64,000 nucleotides of DNA from Chaenocephalus aceratus (Eukaryota > Chordata > Actinopteri > Perciformes > Channichthyidae): contig JAMFTG010000742.1 in the NCBI GenBank assembly GCA_023974075.1, positions 1 to 64,000 on the forward strand, read 5' to 3'. Below, in pieces: positions 34,216 to 44,041 of the stretch. Within the stretch, counting starts at the first letter, position 1. Each line of letters opens with the position of its first letter. Under the pieces are notes generated by a model. The model ran no database searches. It was not told where the DNA came from and saw only the letters and a program-made list of their open reading frames with translations. Made by a program: the position numbers and the translations under genes.

Positions 34216-35969
34216 GGATGGATGGATAGATAGATGGATATGGATGGATGGATGATAGATGGATAGATAGATGGATGGATAGATAGATAGATGGATGGAT
34301 GGATAGATGGATGGATCGATATGGCTGGATGGATAGCTAGATCGATGATGCGCATCGCTGGCTGGCTGGCTAGATAGCTCGCTCGCGGCTCGCTGCTGGC
34401 TGGCTGGCTAGCTCGCTCGCTAGCTGGCTCGCTAGCTGGCTGGCTGGCTGGCTCTCAGCTCGCTGGCTGGCTGGATCGCTCGCTGGATCGCTCGAGGGCT
34501 GGCTGTGGCTCGCTCGCTCGCTCGCTCGCTCGCTGGCTGGCTCGCTGGCTGGCTGGATGGATCGCTCGCGCGCTCGCTCGCTCGCTCGCTGGCTGGCTTG
34601 CTCGCTGCTGGCTATGGCTGGCTGGCTCGCTGCTCGCTCGCTGGCTCGCTGGCTGGCTCGCTGGCTGGCTGGCTCGCTCGCTGGCTGGCTGGCTCGCTCG
34701 CTCGCTGGCTGGCTGGCTCGCTCGCTCGCTCGCTGGCTGGCTGGCTCGCTGGCTGGCTCGCTCGCTGGCTGGCTCGCTCGCTGCTGGCTCGCTGGCTCGC
34801 TCGCTGGCTCGCTGGCTCGCTGGCTGGCTCGCTCGCTCGCTCGCTGGCTGGCTGGCTCGCGGCTGGCTCGCTCGCTGGCTGGCTGGCTCGCTCGCTCGCT
34901 GGCTGGCTGGCTCGCTGGCTGGCTGGCTGGCTCGCTCGCTGGCTGGCTGGCTCGCTCGCTCGCTAGCTCGCTCGCTGGCTGGCTGGCTCGCTGGCTGGCT
35001 CGCTGGTCGCTCGCTCGCTCGCTCGCTCGCTGGCTCGCTCGCTGCTGGCTGGCTGGCTGGCTCGCTCGCTGGCTGGCTGGCTCGCTCGCTCGCTGGCTGG
35101 CTGGCTCGCTCGCTCGCTCGCTGGCTGGCTGGCTCGCTGGCTGGCTCGCTCGCTGGCTGGCTCCGCTCGCTGGCTGGCTCGCTGGCTCGCTCGCTGGCTC
35201 GCTGGCTGGCTCGCTCGCTGGCTGGCTCGCTGGCTGGCTCGCTGGCTCGCTCGCTGGCTCGCTCGCTCGCTCGCTCGCTCGCTAGCTCGCTGGCTCGCGC
35301 TCGCTGCTCGCTGGCTGGCTCGCTCGCTGGCTGGCTCGCTGGCTCGCTCGCTGGCTCGCTGGCTCGCTCGCTCGCTCGCTCGCTCGCTCGCGCGCCCGGC
35401 TCGCGCCCGCTGGCTGGCTCGCTGGCTGGCTCGCTCGCTCGCTGGCTCGCTGGCTGCGCTCGCTGGCTGGCTCGCTGGCTCGCTCGCTGGCTCGCTCGCT
35501 CGCTCGCTGCTGGCTCGCTCGCTCGCTGGCTCGCTCGCCCGCTCGCTCGCTGGCTGGCTGGCTGGCTCGCTCGCTCGCTGGCTGGCTGGCTGGCTGGCTC
35601 GCTCGCTCGCTCGCTGGCTGGCTGGCTCGCCCGATCGCTCGCTGGCTGGCTGGCTGGCTGGCTGGTGGCTGGCTGGCTCGCTCGCTCGCTGGCTGCTGGC
35701 TGGCTGGCTGCGCTCGCTGCGGGCTGGCTGGCTCTATGCTGGCTGGCTGGCTGGCTCGCTCGCTGGCTCGCTCGCTCGCTGGCTGGCTGGCTCGCTCGCT
35801 CGCTCGCTCGCTGGCTGGCTGGCTCGCTGGCTCGCTCGCTGCTCGCTGGCTGGCTCGCTGGCTGGCTCGCTCGCTGGCTGGCTCGCTGGCTCGCTCGCTC
35901 GCTCGCTCGCTGGCTCGCTGTCTCGCTCGCTCGCTGGCTGGCTCGCTGGCTGGCTGGCTGGCTCGCCCG

Positions 35970-36011
<42 letters not shown>

Positions 36012-39000
36012 CGCTCGCTGGCTGGCTGGCTAGCTCGCTTGCTCGCTCGCTGGCTGGCTGGCTGGCTGGCTGGCTTCTCGCTCGCTCGCTCTGGCTTGGC
36101 TCTCGCTGGCTCGCTCGCTTGCTCGCTCGCTGGCTGGCTGGCGCGCTCGCCGCTCGCTCGCTGGGTCGCTGGCTGGCTCGCTCCCTCGGCGTGCCCCCCG
36201 CAGTGGCGTTGGCGTTCGGCGGTCGCTCTCCCCCCTCCGCCCGGAGCTTGGGGGCAAGCGACGCTATAAGAACACACACCACATAGTCCTAGTTTCTGCA
36301 GTATTTAATTCCTCTGGCACAGGAGCGTAAAGAAAGTTATGTTTGTCCAAAAACTTCTGATGTTCTTCTAAAATCTTGCGGACCTTTCTAGAAACTCGAA
36401 GCATTTTGTGCTACTCAGGAAATCTGGAATTTACAGAAGCTTAAGGGCCTCAAAGATACATACTGACATACACCTGAACATCAGCAGGAGAGGACTCTTT
36501 AAAGTAGAGACACTTACATACTGATATACACCTGAACATCAGCAGGAGAGGACTCTTAAAGTAGAGACACTACATACTGATATACACCTGAACATCAGCA
36601 GGAGAGGACTCTTTAAAGTAGAGACACTACATACTGATATACACCTGAACATCAGCAGGAGAGGACTCTTTAAAGTAGAGACACTACATACTGATATACA
36701 CCTGAACATCACAGGAGAGGACTCTTTAAAGTAGAGACACTACATACTGATATACACCTGAACATCAGCAGGAGAGGACTCTTTAAAGTAGAGACACTAC
36801 ATACTGATATACACCTGAACATCAGCAGGAGAGGACTCTTTAAAGTAGAGACACAACATACTGATATACACCTGAACATCAGCAGGAGAGGACTCTTTAA
36901 AGTAGAGACACTACATACTGATATACACCTGAAACATCAGCAGGAGAGGACTCTTTAAAGTAGAGACACTACATACTGATAAACACCTGAACATCAGCAG
37001 GAGAGGACTCTTTAAAGTAGAGACACTACATACTGATATACACCTGAACATCAGCAGGAGAGGACTCTTTAAAGTAGAGACACTACCTACTGATATACAC
37101 CTGAACATCAGCAGGAGAGGACTCTTTAAAGTAGAGACACTACATACTGATATACACCTGAACATCAGCAGGAGAGGACTCTTTAAAGTAGAGACACTAC
37201 ATACTGATATACACCTGAACATCAGCAGGAGAGGACTCTTTAATTAAAATCCATAAATGTTTTACTTTTTAATCAGTTTTATTTATATTTTACATTTATA
37301 GCTTCAATTCCTTCAGAAATGTCAAACGCTTTTTTTCGATAATTATAAATATGTCCCAAATCTTTTTCTAACTCTACACATAGTTTGATAAATGCCAACA
37401 GACTTGTCTAGCAGCTGGTCGGCGGCGGGCGGTGTGCAGAAGCAGGAAACAGGAAGTTGATTGTCCCAGTCCTCAAAGCTCCTCAAACCACAACAAGAGT
37501 CCTGAGGAAAACACTCAGAGTTAGTTTTGGTTAGTTTTTATTCTGAAGACGACACTGCTGCAGGACTTTAGACTCGTAACAGAGTATCTATATCAGAGGT
37601 GTCCAAACTTCCTACGAAGGGCTGGGCAGGAATGACGTATTTACCCGGAGGTAAGACGCGCATGGGTTCCCTCGACAAAAACGCAACGGGATTCCTCCAG
37701 AGGTTTTTGGAAAATAGCTCGAAATAAGGTCTGTGGAAAATGAAACCACGTTTTGTTCAGCCGGATAATCTCCACATACTTTCATAATGTTCTAATCATA
37801 ACTCTAACGGCCAGAAGCTAAATGCTAACGTGATGCTACAAAGGAACTCCAGGCGAGTCCAGCCGCACGACTTCAACGTCTCGCCGACTTCAGATCGATA
37901 TTCAAACACGCAGATTCTAAATGGAACGAGTTGAAGCGTTTCAGGAGGCAGGGACTCGCTTTCAAGCAGAACAGAAACTAGCTGTTCACGTGTTCGGCGT
38001 AATGACGTACAACGGCCTCCACGACTTCTGTAGTCCTATTCAGCCGCTTGGTAACAACCATCGCTTTTCAGACACGTCCACTCTTCAGAAATCTGCTGAT
38101 GATTTAATGTCGTGGAACAAAACGTGATCCGTCCTCTTCAACGCGTCTCAACCTCAGACCTTAGTTCAGATAGTCTCCTAAACCCTACGGAGAGATCCCA
38201 TTGGCTCTGAGACGAGGGAACAGGAAGTGGAGAAATGCTGACTCACTTCCGGGTTTTAGGACTCGTCACTGCACCGCTCTGTAGCCTCATAAGTTAAATG
38301 ATAAGTTGGACAGATGTCGCCCGTGTAGGGACATTACTCTTGATACTTTGAACAGCTCAAAGTATCAAGAGTAATTGTTGTTATATAAATATGTTTTGGG
38401 CTTTTTTCTTATCAACTAATCGATTTGTTAGAACATGTTTTCAACTTTAATTAATAACCTCAACACCTTCAAAAACCTCACCTCTTCAACATGGCTTTTA
38501 ATGTGTGATTGTTCTTTGGTTTTAATTTGACTTTATGTATTTGTTGTTCTTTTCTTTTCACTATCTCTGTAAAGCGACTTTGAGCACCTGTAAACGCGCT
38601 TACAAAATAAATCTATTATTATTATTTAATCGACTGAATGTATTTGAAAAGTGGTCTTATAAACACATGAATACTATGTAATATATTTGAACACATATAT
38701 TTAAGAAGTAAGACAAGCTTATTATACTTAAGTCATTGTACTTTTTCAATTTGATGAGGGTCGATTCAAAATGGTTTGCGGGCCGCATTTAGCCCCCGGG
38801 CCGTAGTTTGAACACCCCTGCCTTATACACTCTGGTACCTCTACTTTGACTCAAGTTAACTTTGTTTATATATCGTTGTATTCCCTGTTTCTTACAGAGG
38901 ACTGCAGTTTGTTCAGTTCCCCCTGAATGTAACTCTCTGTTCGGTACAGCGGCGTGACGTTCAGGAACACCTCGTCAACAGCGCCGTCCATCTGCAGGAA

Positions 39001-40017
39001 ACAGAAGAAAACGTAACGTAACGTAACATTAAAGGTCCCACGTCATGCTGTTCCGGTTATCACCCGTCCCCTGGTGTTATGAAGGTTCTGCATGTGAACG
39101 TCTGCAGAGAACAGAGTGGGCGAGCTGACCAATCAGAGCACAGTGGGCTCACGGGGAGGGGGGGGGGCAGGAGCTCCAACAAGCCGTGTAGGACAGAGAG
39201 TGAATACACAGACTATCAGAGATGCTGTGAGAAACCAATGTGAGTTTGGAACAATATGAATCTATTCTAGTAGACTCAACGATGGAGTTATGATCAGCAG
39301 AAATGGCCATGACGTGGGACCTTTAAGGCTCTTAATAAAGTACTTTAAAAACGGATTTATTTTTCTTCAGAGTCTAATAAATAGTAAAATAATTTAATAA
39401 AATTGAAATAATTACAGTTGTAAATAAATCAAAGTGTTTAAGAAATGATCAATTAATTAAAATAAATAACTAATTTACGTTCTTAATTATTCACAATATA
39501 TATTTTTTTATTTCTTTAAACATATGATATAAATAATAAAATAAATGAATGAAATTATAGTCCAACATTGAAGACATTCAATTCGTTTTTTGTTCTTAAA
39601 AAATATAAATAAATAGTTAAAGCTCAGCTTATAGTTTATTGATTATTCATAACGTTTGATAAATATTTTCATAGATATTTAAAATAACAATAAAATAATT
39701 CAATTTTATTTAAAATCAATAAATAAAACGAATCAAATTAATTAATTAATTAATTAAAGAAAGAAACTGTAAAAATAAAATAGCGCAATATGATATTTAT
39801 TTTTTAAGGCAATAATATTATTAAAATCTTCTCTGTGCTGCAGTGACCACGGCGGCCTGCAGGGGGCAGCAGCAGATCAGAGATTATTTATTATTATTTA
39901 TTTACCTGAGCCTGAACCTGGACCAGCGGAGAGGCGACGACCATCAGAGCCACAAACTCCACGAAGATCAGCGCGGAGAACTGGAGAGAAACACAAGTGA
40001 GGAGGGTGTGTGTGTGT

Positions 40018-40067
<50 letters not shown>

Positions 40068-40244
40068 GTATGTGTGGCCTAGCATTACAGTCACGCGTTG
40101 GTTAGGACTAGACATGTGTTGGTTATGGTTTAAGGTTAGGATAAGTCTCCAGGAAATGAATGTAAGTCAATGTAATGTCCCCTGAGTGATGTATACATGG
40201 TAATGTGTGGGGGGTGTTGTGTGTGTGAGGAGAGAGAGAGAGAG

Positions 40245-40275
<31 letters not shown>

Positions 40276-41291
40276 TGTGTGTGTGGTGTGTGTGTGTGTG
40301 TGTGTGTGTGTGTTGTGTTGTGTGTGTGTGTGTGTGGTGGTGTGTGTGTGTGTGTGTGTGTGCGCGCCGGCGCGTGCATGTGTGTGTGTGTGTGTGCGTG
40401 TGTGTCTCACCACCAGCAGCAGTGTCTTCAGGTCCAGAGCAGCAGCACACACTCCTAGCACAGACAGGATGACTGTGATTGGTCCAAATCCCTGAAGCAG
40501 CTTCAGCCCATCGCTGCTGGAGAGCTGCTCGAACAGCTGGGAACAAAAGCTCAGTAAACCTGACTATTATCTTTCAAGAGTCAAAAGTTACTAAATACTC
40601 AAATATAGTAAATACAATTAAATCTCTAAATTCATCACAACTAATCCCCCTTAGTGGTTGCACTTAATAATAGATACAATTCATGATTAATGAAGCTCTT
40701 ACTTAATCACTTTCAATAACAAACATGTAGCTCTAAATAAATCAAATTAAATTCAGATTTAATTCGTTATTTAAATAATTTTAATTAATATATAAAAATT
40801 AATCACATTCAATTGAGATTTATAGTTACAAAATAGTATTACAATAATTATGAAATAAGCTCTAAATTATTCACTTTTATTCAGCTTTCTTTCTTTCTTA
40901 ATAAATAATTAAATACACATCGATGAAATAGAAATAATTGAAACAGATTTATTTTTAAAACATAAAAAATGCAATAACTCATTAAAATTAAATCAAATTA
41001 AATTCATACTTTGTCTAAAAGCATTTATTAAACACATAAATAATGAACACCATGTAATAATGAACTGTACGCAGTGACTTAATAACGTTGACTGCCTTTT
41101 TCCACGAGTTTAAATTATTTACAGACATTCAAATGCCGATGTATTAAAATATCCTAATTATGCAACGTATTAGTTATTTCTTTACTCCCTTCCCATAAAG
41201 ATAATTACCTCTGGAGCTCAGGCGGACCGGGCCGGCTGTAAAACGGGTTTATTCGTTGGTGTTTTGGTTAATCTCTCACACACACACACAC

Positions 41292-41332
<41 letters not shown>

Positions 41333-41431
41333 TTACCTTGGCGACCGGTATGTTTCCGTCGATGGAGGAAAATCCGACGCCGATCATCACCAAGCCGGAT
41401 GCCTGAGGAGACGTTCAATTAGACGTGTGAC

Positions 41432-41465
<34 letters not shown>

Positions 41466-42501
41466 GTGTGTGTGTGTGTGTGTGGTGTGTGTTTCACAGA
41501 GTCAGGAGGAGGAGTTTAACTGCAGCAACATTCCTGAGAAACTGATGTTCCCCCGAGAGCTGCAGCGCTGACGTCTTTAAAACTTTTAAAGAACTAAAAA
41601 AAGAAATAATTCCCTCGGCTGAAAGCTGAAAGCTGAAAGCTGAAAGTTTCCGCGCTGCAGCTGCAGACAGAATATCCCTTGAGTTCTCTTGTGCTGCGGA
41701 ACATTAGAATACGAATCTGAAAGTCCTTTGTTTACTTCCTGATCACGGTGACATCGCGACAGAACACTAGCGCTCCAACACGTTGGACATGATAGGTTAA
41801 AAGGGGCGGGACATCTCTAAACTGGATGACCAATCAGAGCAGGTTTCAGACAGAGGGTGAACAGAGGCAGTACAGCGTTACAGAGAAGCAGTTAATCCAC
41901 AATGATGACGAAATGAAGTAAAAGTACATTAAATCCTTTGGCCTCAACTAATATACAGTCACTTATTTCCTGCTATTGCTCTGTATGATTATTATTACCT
42001 TTTGCTTTGTTACTTCCCATTGTAAAGCGTCCTTGGGTTTCGTGAAAGGCGCTATATAAATTGAAATTATTATTATTATTATTAAATCAAAAATATACCG
42101 TTTTTTACTTAATAATTACAAATAAATTGGACAATTGTGAATCAATAGAAAGTAAAAATAAAATGAAATCATATATAGTCACACTCAGGCATTTACATAA
42201 ATATATTGTTGTAAAGATATTTTTACGACGTCTTTCACGACTTTTAAGTAAACGTTAGAATCCAATTGTGAAAAAGCTCAAAATATTAGAATATAATATT
42301 AAAAACAAGATATTTTGCATAGCTATAAACACAATTATGAATGCATTGTATAGGAAGTAAAAAGCTTAAAAGAATGCATAACGACACAGTTAGCGGCCAG
42401 TCGTTAGCGGTTAGCGGTTAGCGTTAGCGGTTAGCTCACCATCAGCAAGCACAGTGACACAGATGGAGAGACCCTCGTAAGTAACTCCTGTAGCGAGCCA
42501 T
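31662..42501 (-). CDS. Tetraspanin gene 2, eight coding exons, first exon out of frame
   Basis: This is a second tetraspanin, with exons 42501-42440 (exon bounds 42509-42440), 41402-41337, 40536-40411, 39980-39906, 38991-38896, 37501-37373, 33710-33627 and 31784-31662. Internal exons are phase 0 with GT-AG ends. The large loop has CCG at about 145-147, PVSC at 159-162, cysteines at 164, 184 and 187, and one N-glycosylation sequon (NVT, about 121). TM2 lies in the 126-nt exon, TM3 in the 75-nt exon, and TM4 spans the 84-nt and last exons. The tail is longer than usual, from [10 protein letters not shown] to KPSLT. The 75-, 96- and 84-nt exons match gene 1, while the 129-nt CCG exon replaces the 117+33-nt pair of gene 1. 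The donor of the 129-nt exon (GTTAGA) is non-ideal, so its end is uncertain. From the ATG at 42501 the first exon is one base short of the downstream frame. A sequencing or assembly indel, a different start exon, or a real lesion would each explain this. Confidence 0.88.
31905..32000. mobile_element. MITE fragment
   Basis: GGTCGCATTCACACCTAATA followed by GGTGCGCACCAG resembles the end of a common fish MITE. The opposite end was not located. It lies in the last intron of gene 2. Confidence 0.4.
32942..33480. repeat. Dispersed repeat C, copy 2
   Basis: Same order of blocks as 30408-30847, in the last intron of gene 2, about 2.5 kb from copy 1 and in the same orientation. Confidence 0.7.
34105..34345. 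repeat. (GATR)n microsatellite
   Basis: GATA and GATG tetranucleotides run directly into the GCTS array through a short mixed zone with GATC and GCTA units. Confidence 0.95.
34355..36195. repeat. 1.84-kb (GCTC/GCTG)n tetranucleotide array
   Basis: About 460 tetranucleotides, almost all GCTC or GCTG, in irregular runs with rare GCTA, GCTT or CGC slips. Both strands lack stop codons over long spans ([12 protein letters not shown] on plus, ERASQPAS on minus). This explains frames of up to 331 codons, which are not genes. It lies in the intron between the CCG and TM4 exons of gene 2. Confidence 0.97.
36448..37243. repeat. 57-bp minisatellite, about 14 copies
   Basis: The unit contains ACATACTGATATACACCTGA, ACATCAGCAGGAGAGGACTC and TTTAAAGTAGAGACACT. 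Copies are nearly identical. The same unit occurs three times at 61455-61612. It lies about 130 bp downstream of the CCG exon of gene 2. Confidence 0.96.
37594..38820. mobile_element. hAT-like element, 1.2 kb
   Basis: Inverted ends CAGAGGTGTCCAAACTTC and CAGGGGTGTTCAAACTAC. Flanking 8-mers agree poorly (4 of 8), so the duplication has decayed or the bounds are slightly off. A LINE/SINE tail (TGTAAAGCGACTTTGAGC..TTATTATTATT) at about 38567-38630 lies inside. No transposase recognised. Intronic in gene 2. Confidence 0.75.
39033..39322. mobile_element. TTAA-flanked MITE, 290 bp
   Basis: Perfect 15-bp inverted ends AGGTCCCACGTCATG, with TTAA on both sides (39029-39032, 39323-39326). A TTAA duplication points to the piggyBac superfamily. 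Intronic in gene 2. Confidence 0.88.
40018..40066. repeat. 49-nt G homopolymer
   Basis: Uninterrupted G run between two TG tracts. On the gene 2 sense strand it is a C run ending about 35 nt before the acceptor of the TM3 exon (AG at 39981-39982). Confidence 0.9.
40243..40404. repeat. (TG)n microsatellite at a gene 2 donor
   Basis: Imperfect TG array with GGTG, TTGTG and GCGCGCCGGCGCG interruptions. It abuts the donor of the 126-nt exon (GTGAGA at 40410-40405), so the sense-strand intron begins with CA repeats. Confidence 0.95.
41277..41491. repeat. CA/TG microsatellites flanking gene 2 exon 2
   Basis: (CA)n at 41277-41330 and (TG)n at about 41433-41485 lie on either side of the 66-nt exon 41337-41402. 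Both are within about 35 bp of its splice sites, and in opposite orientation. Confidence 0.95.
41750..41870. repeat. Dispersed repeat D fragment
   Basis: GCGCTCCAACACGTTGGACA, GGGGCGGGACATCTCTAA and GACCAATCAGAGCAG recur at 61290-61460, and part of it at 50130-50210. Non-coding. Confidence 0.6.
42021..42083 (+). mobile_element. LINE/SINE 3' tail
   Basis: TGTAAAGCGTCCTTGGGTTT then GAAAGGCGCTATATAAATTG and a TTA repeat, the common fish 3' tail. The body upstream is not recognised. Confidence 0.6.
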
Positions 42502-42542
42502 GATCCCAACTGAGAGAGGAGAGAGGAAACACAGAGAGAGAG

Positions 42543-42544
<2 letters not shown>

Positions 42545-42606
<62 letters not shown>

Positions 42607-42620
42607 TGTGTGTGTGTGTT
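42545..42620. repeat. (TG)n microsatellite upstream of gene 2 exon 1
   Basis: About 37 TG units, with one GGTG slip, 33 bp from the acceptor of the first coding exon of gene 2. Confidence 0.97.
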
Positions 42621-42689
42621 TGATGGATGTTGTTTAAAGCTCACAGGAGTGTTTGGCTGCAGAACGAAGAACATGACCAAGTTAGGAAG

Positions 42690-43330
42690 ATCAGCTGGAG
42701 AGAGGAGGAGAGGGCACTAGGGGAGGAGGAGAGAAGGAAATGAATGAAGGAAAGGAAGGAGGAAAGGAGAGAAAACAAGTAGAGGTAACAACAGCAGGGG
42801 TTAGAAAGGAGGTTAGGAAAGGAGAAAAGGAAAGAAGACCACAAAGGGTGAAAGGAGAGGAGGGGAAAACAAGGTGAGGAATCAAGTGGGTAGGATACAA
42901 TGGAGGAGAAGTAAAAGGAGAGAAGGACACAAATGGGGAGAGGAGTGGAAACAAGGTGAGGAATTGAGTGGGTAGGAAACAAGGGAGGAGAAGTTAAAAG
43001 AGAGAAGGACACAATGGGGGAAGAAGATGAATCAAGGTGAGGAATTGAGTGGGTAGGAAACAAGGTGAGGAATCGAGTGGGTAGGAAACAAGGGAGGAGA
43101 AGTTAAAAGAGAATGACACAAATAGGGAATGGAGAAGAGGAAAGGAAACAAGGGTGGAAACTAATGAAGTTAAAACAAAGGGGAAACAAGAGGAGAGGAA
43201 ACAAGGAGATAAGGAGGTTATCCGAGGTAAGGATCGTCTATAATATTAAGGAAAGGAAGGAGGAGTGATTGATGGAGAAGGAGATAGGAAGGGAGATAAA
43301 CAGGAAGAAGGAGGGAAGGGAACGAGGACA
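42690..43330. repeat. Polypurine tract related to the 55-57 kb array
   Basis: GA-rich sequence with loose repeats (GGTGAGGAAT.GAGTGGGTAGG, three to four times) and segments like the large array (GAAATGAATGAAGGAAAGGA, AAAGGAGGTTAGGAAAGGAG). The GAGTGGGTAGGAAACAAGGG motif also appears near 60715. Confidence 0.75.
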
Positions 43331-44041
43331 GAAAGTGAAAGTATGAAGGACGTTAAAGAACAACAAATAATGACGTCAGCATTCATCGAGGCCTTGAATA
43401 AATAAACGAAGGCTTTAGAAACCGCAGAGCGAATGGTCGCCTGAACCTCAAAGGAAACTAAATATATGAACATAATTATTGTAAAAAGTCTTGAAAATCA
43501 CAAAATTAAAAAGATAAATAAAACATGTAAAAGATAAATGCTAAATGTACCTAATTGTTGATTGAGAAATATTATTAGATTTGATTTATTATTATTCTTT
43601 TGGCACAAATAGTGAAAATTCCCCCAAAATATATACTCACATTTTTGATTTTGTAAATTGTCTTAGAAATATATAAAAAACCTAAATCTCCCTTTTGTTC
43701 CATCACGATAACGTGCCCAAATATTGTTTTAAGGATCTCGAAGTGAAACCGTTTTCCCGTAAAGCTCGTTGAGAAGAAATAATAAAACGTAAACGAACAG
43801 AGAGGAATTCAGTGAGTCATTGAACGCAGCGCCGTGTTGACGTTAGACTAAAAATAACTGAAGGGGACAGACTCACTGTCTGAGTGCGCGTGTGTGTGCG
43901 TGTGTGTGTGTGTGTGTGTGTGAGTGTGTGTGTGTGTGTGTGCGTGTGTGTGTGTGTGCAGCTGGTTGCTCAGCTGTGTACCCTTACATAGTGATGATGG
44001 AGATAAACACACGACGCTCTGATACCTGACGTAGCTTTAAC
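43331..44041. other. Flank between gene 2 and the 39-bp array
   Basis: Plain AT-rich DNA with a TG/CG microsatellite at about 43885-43960. No upstream exon of gene 2 could be identified. Confidence 0.45.

Noticed and set aside
34505..36282. Long alanine/leucine/arginine and glutamate/serine frames on both strands
   Set aside because: Products of GCTC/GCTG tetranucleotides, intronic in gene 2, open in both directions.
42440..42509. Reading gene 2 exon 1 straight from its ATG to an alternative donor
   Set aside because: Alternative GT sites in the exon do not give phase 0 with the next exon, and the encoded peptide would lack a TM1.
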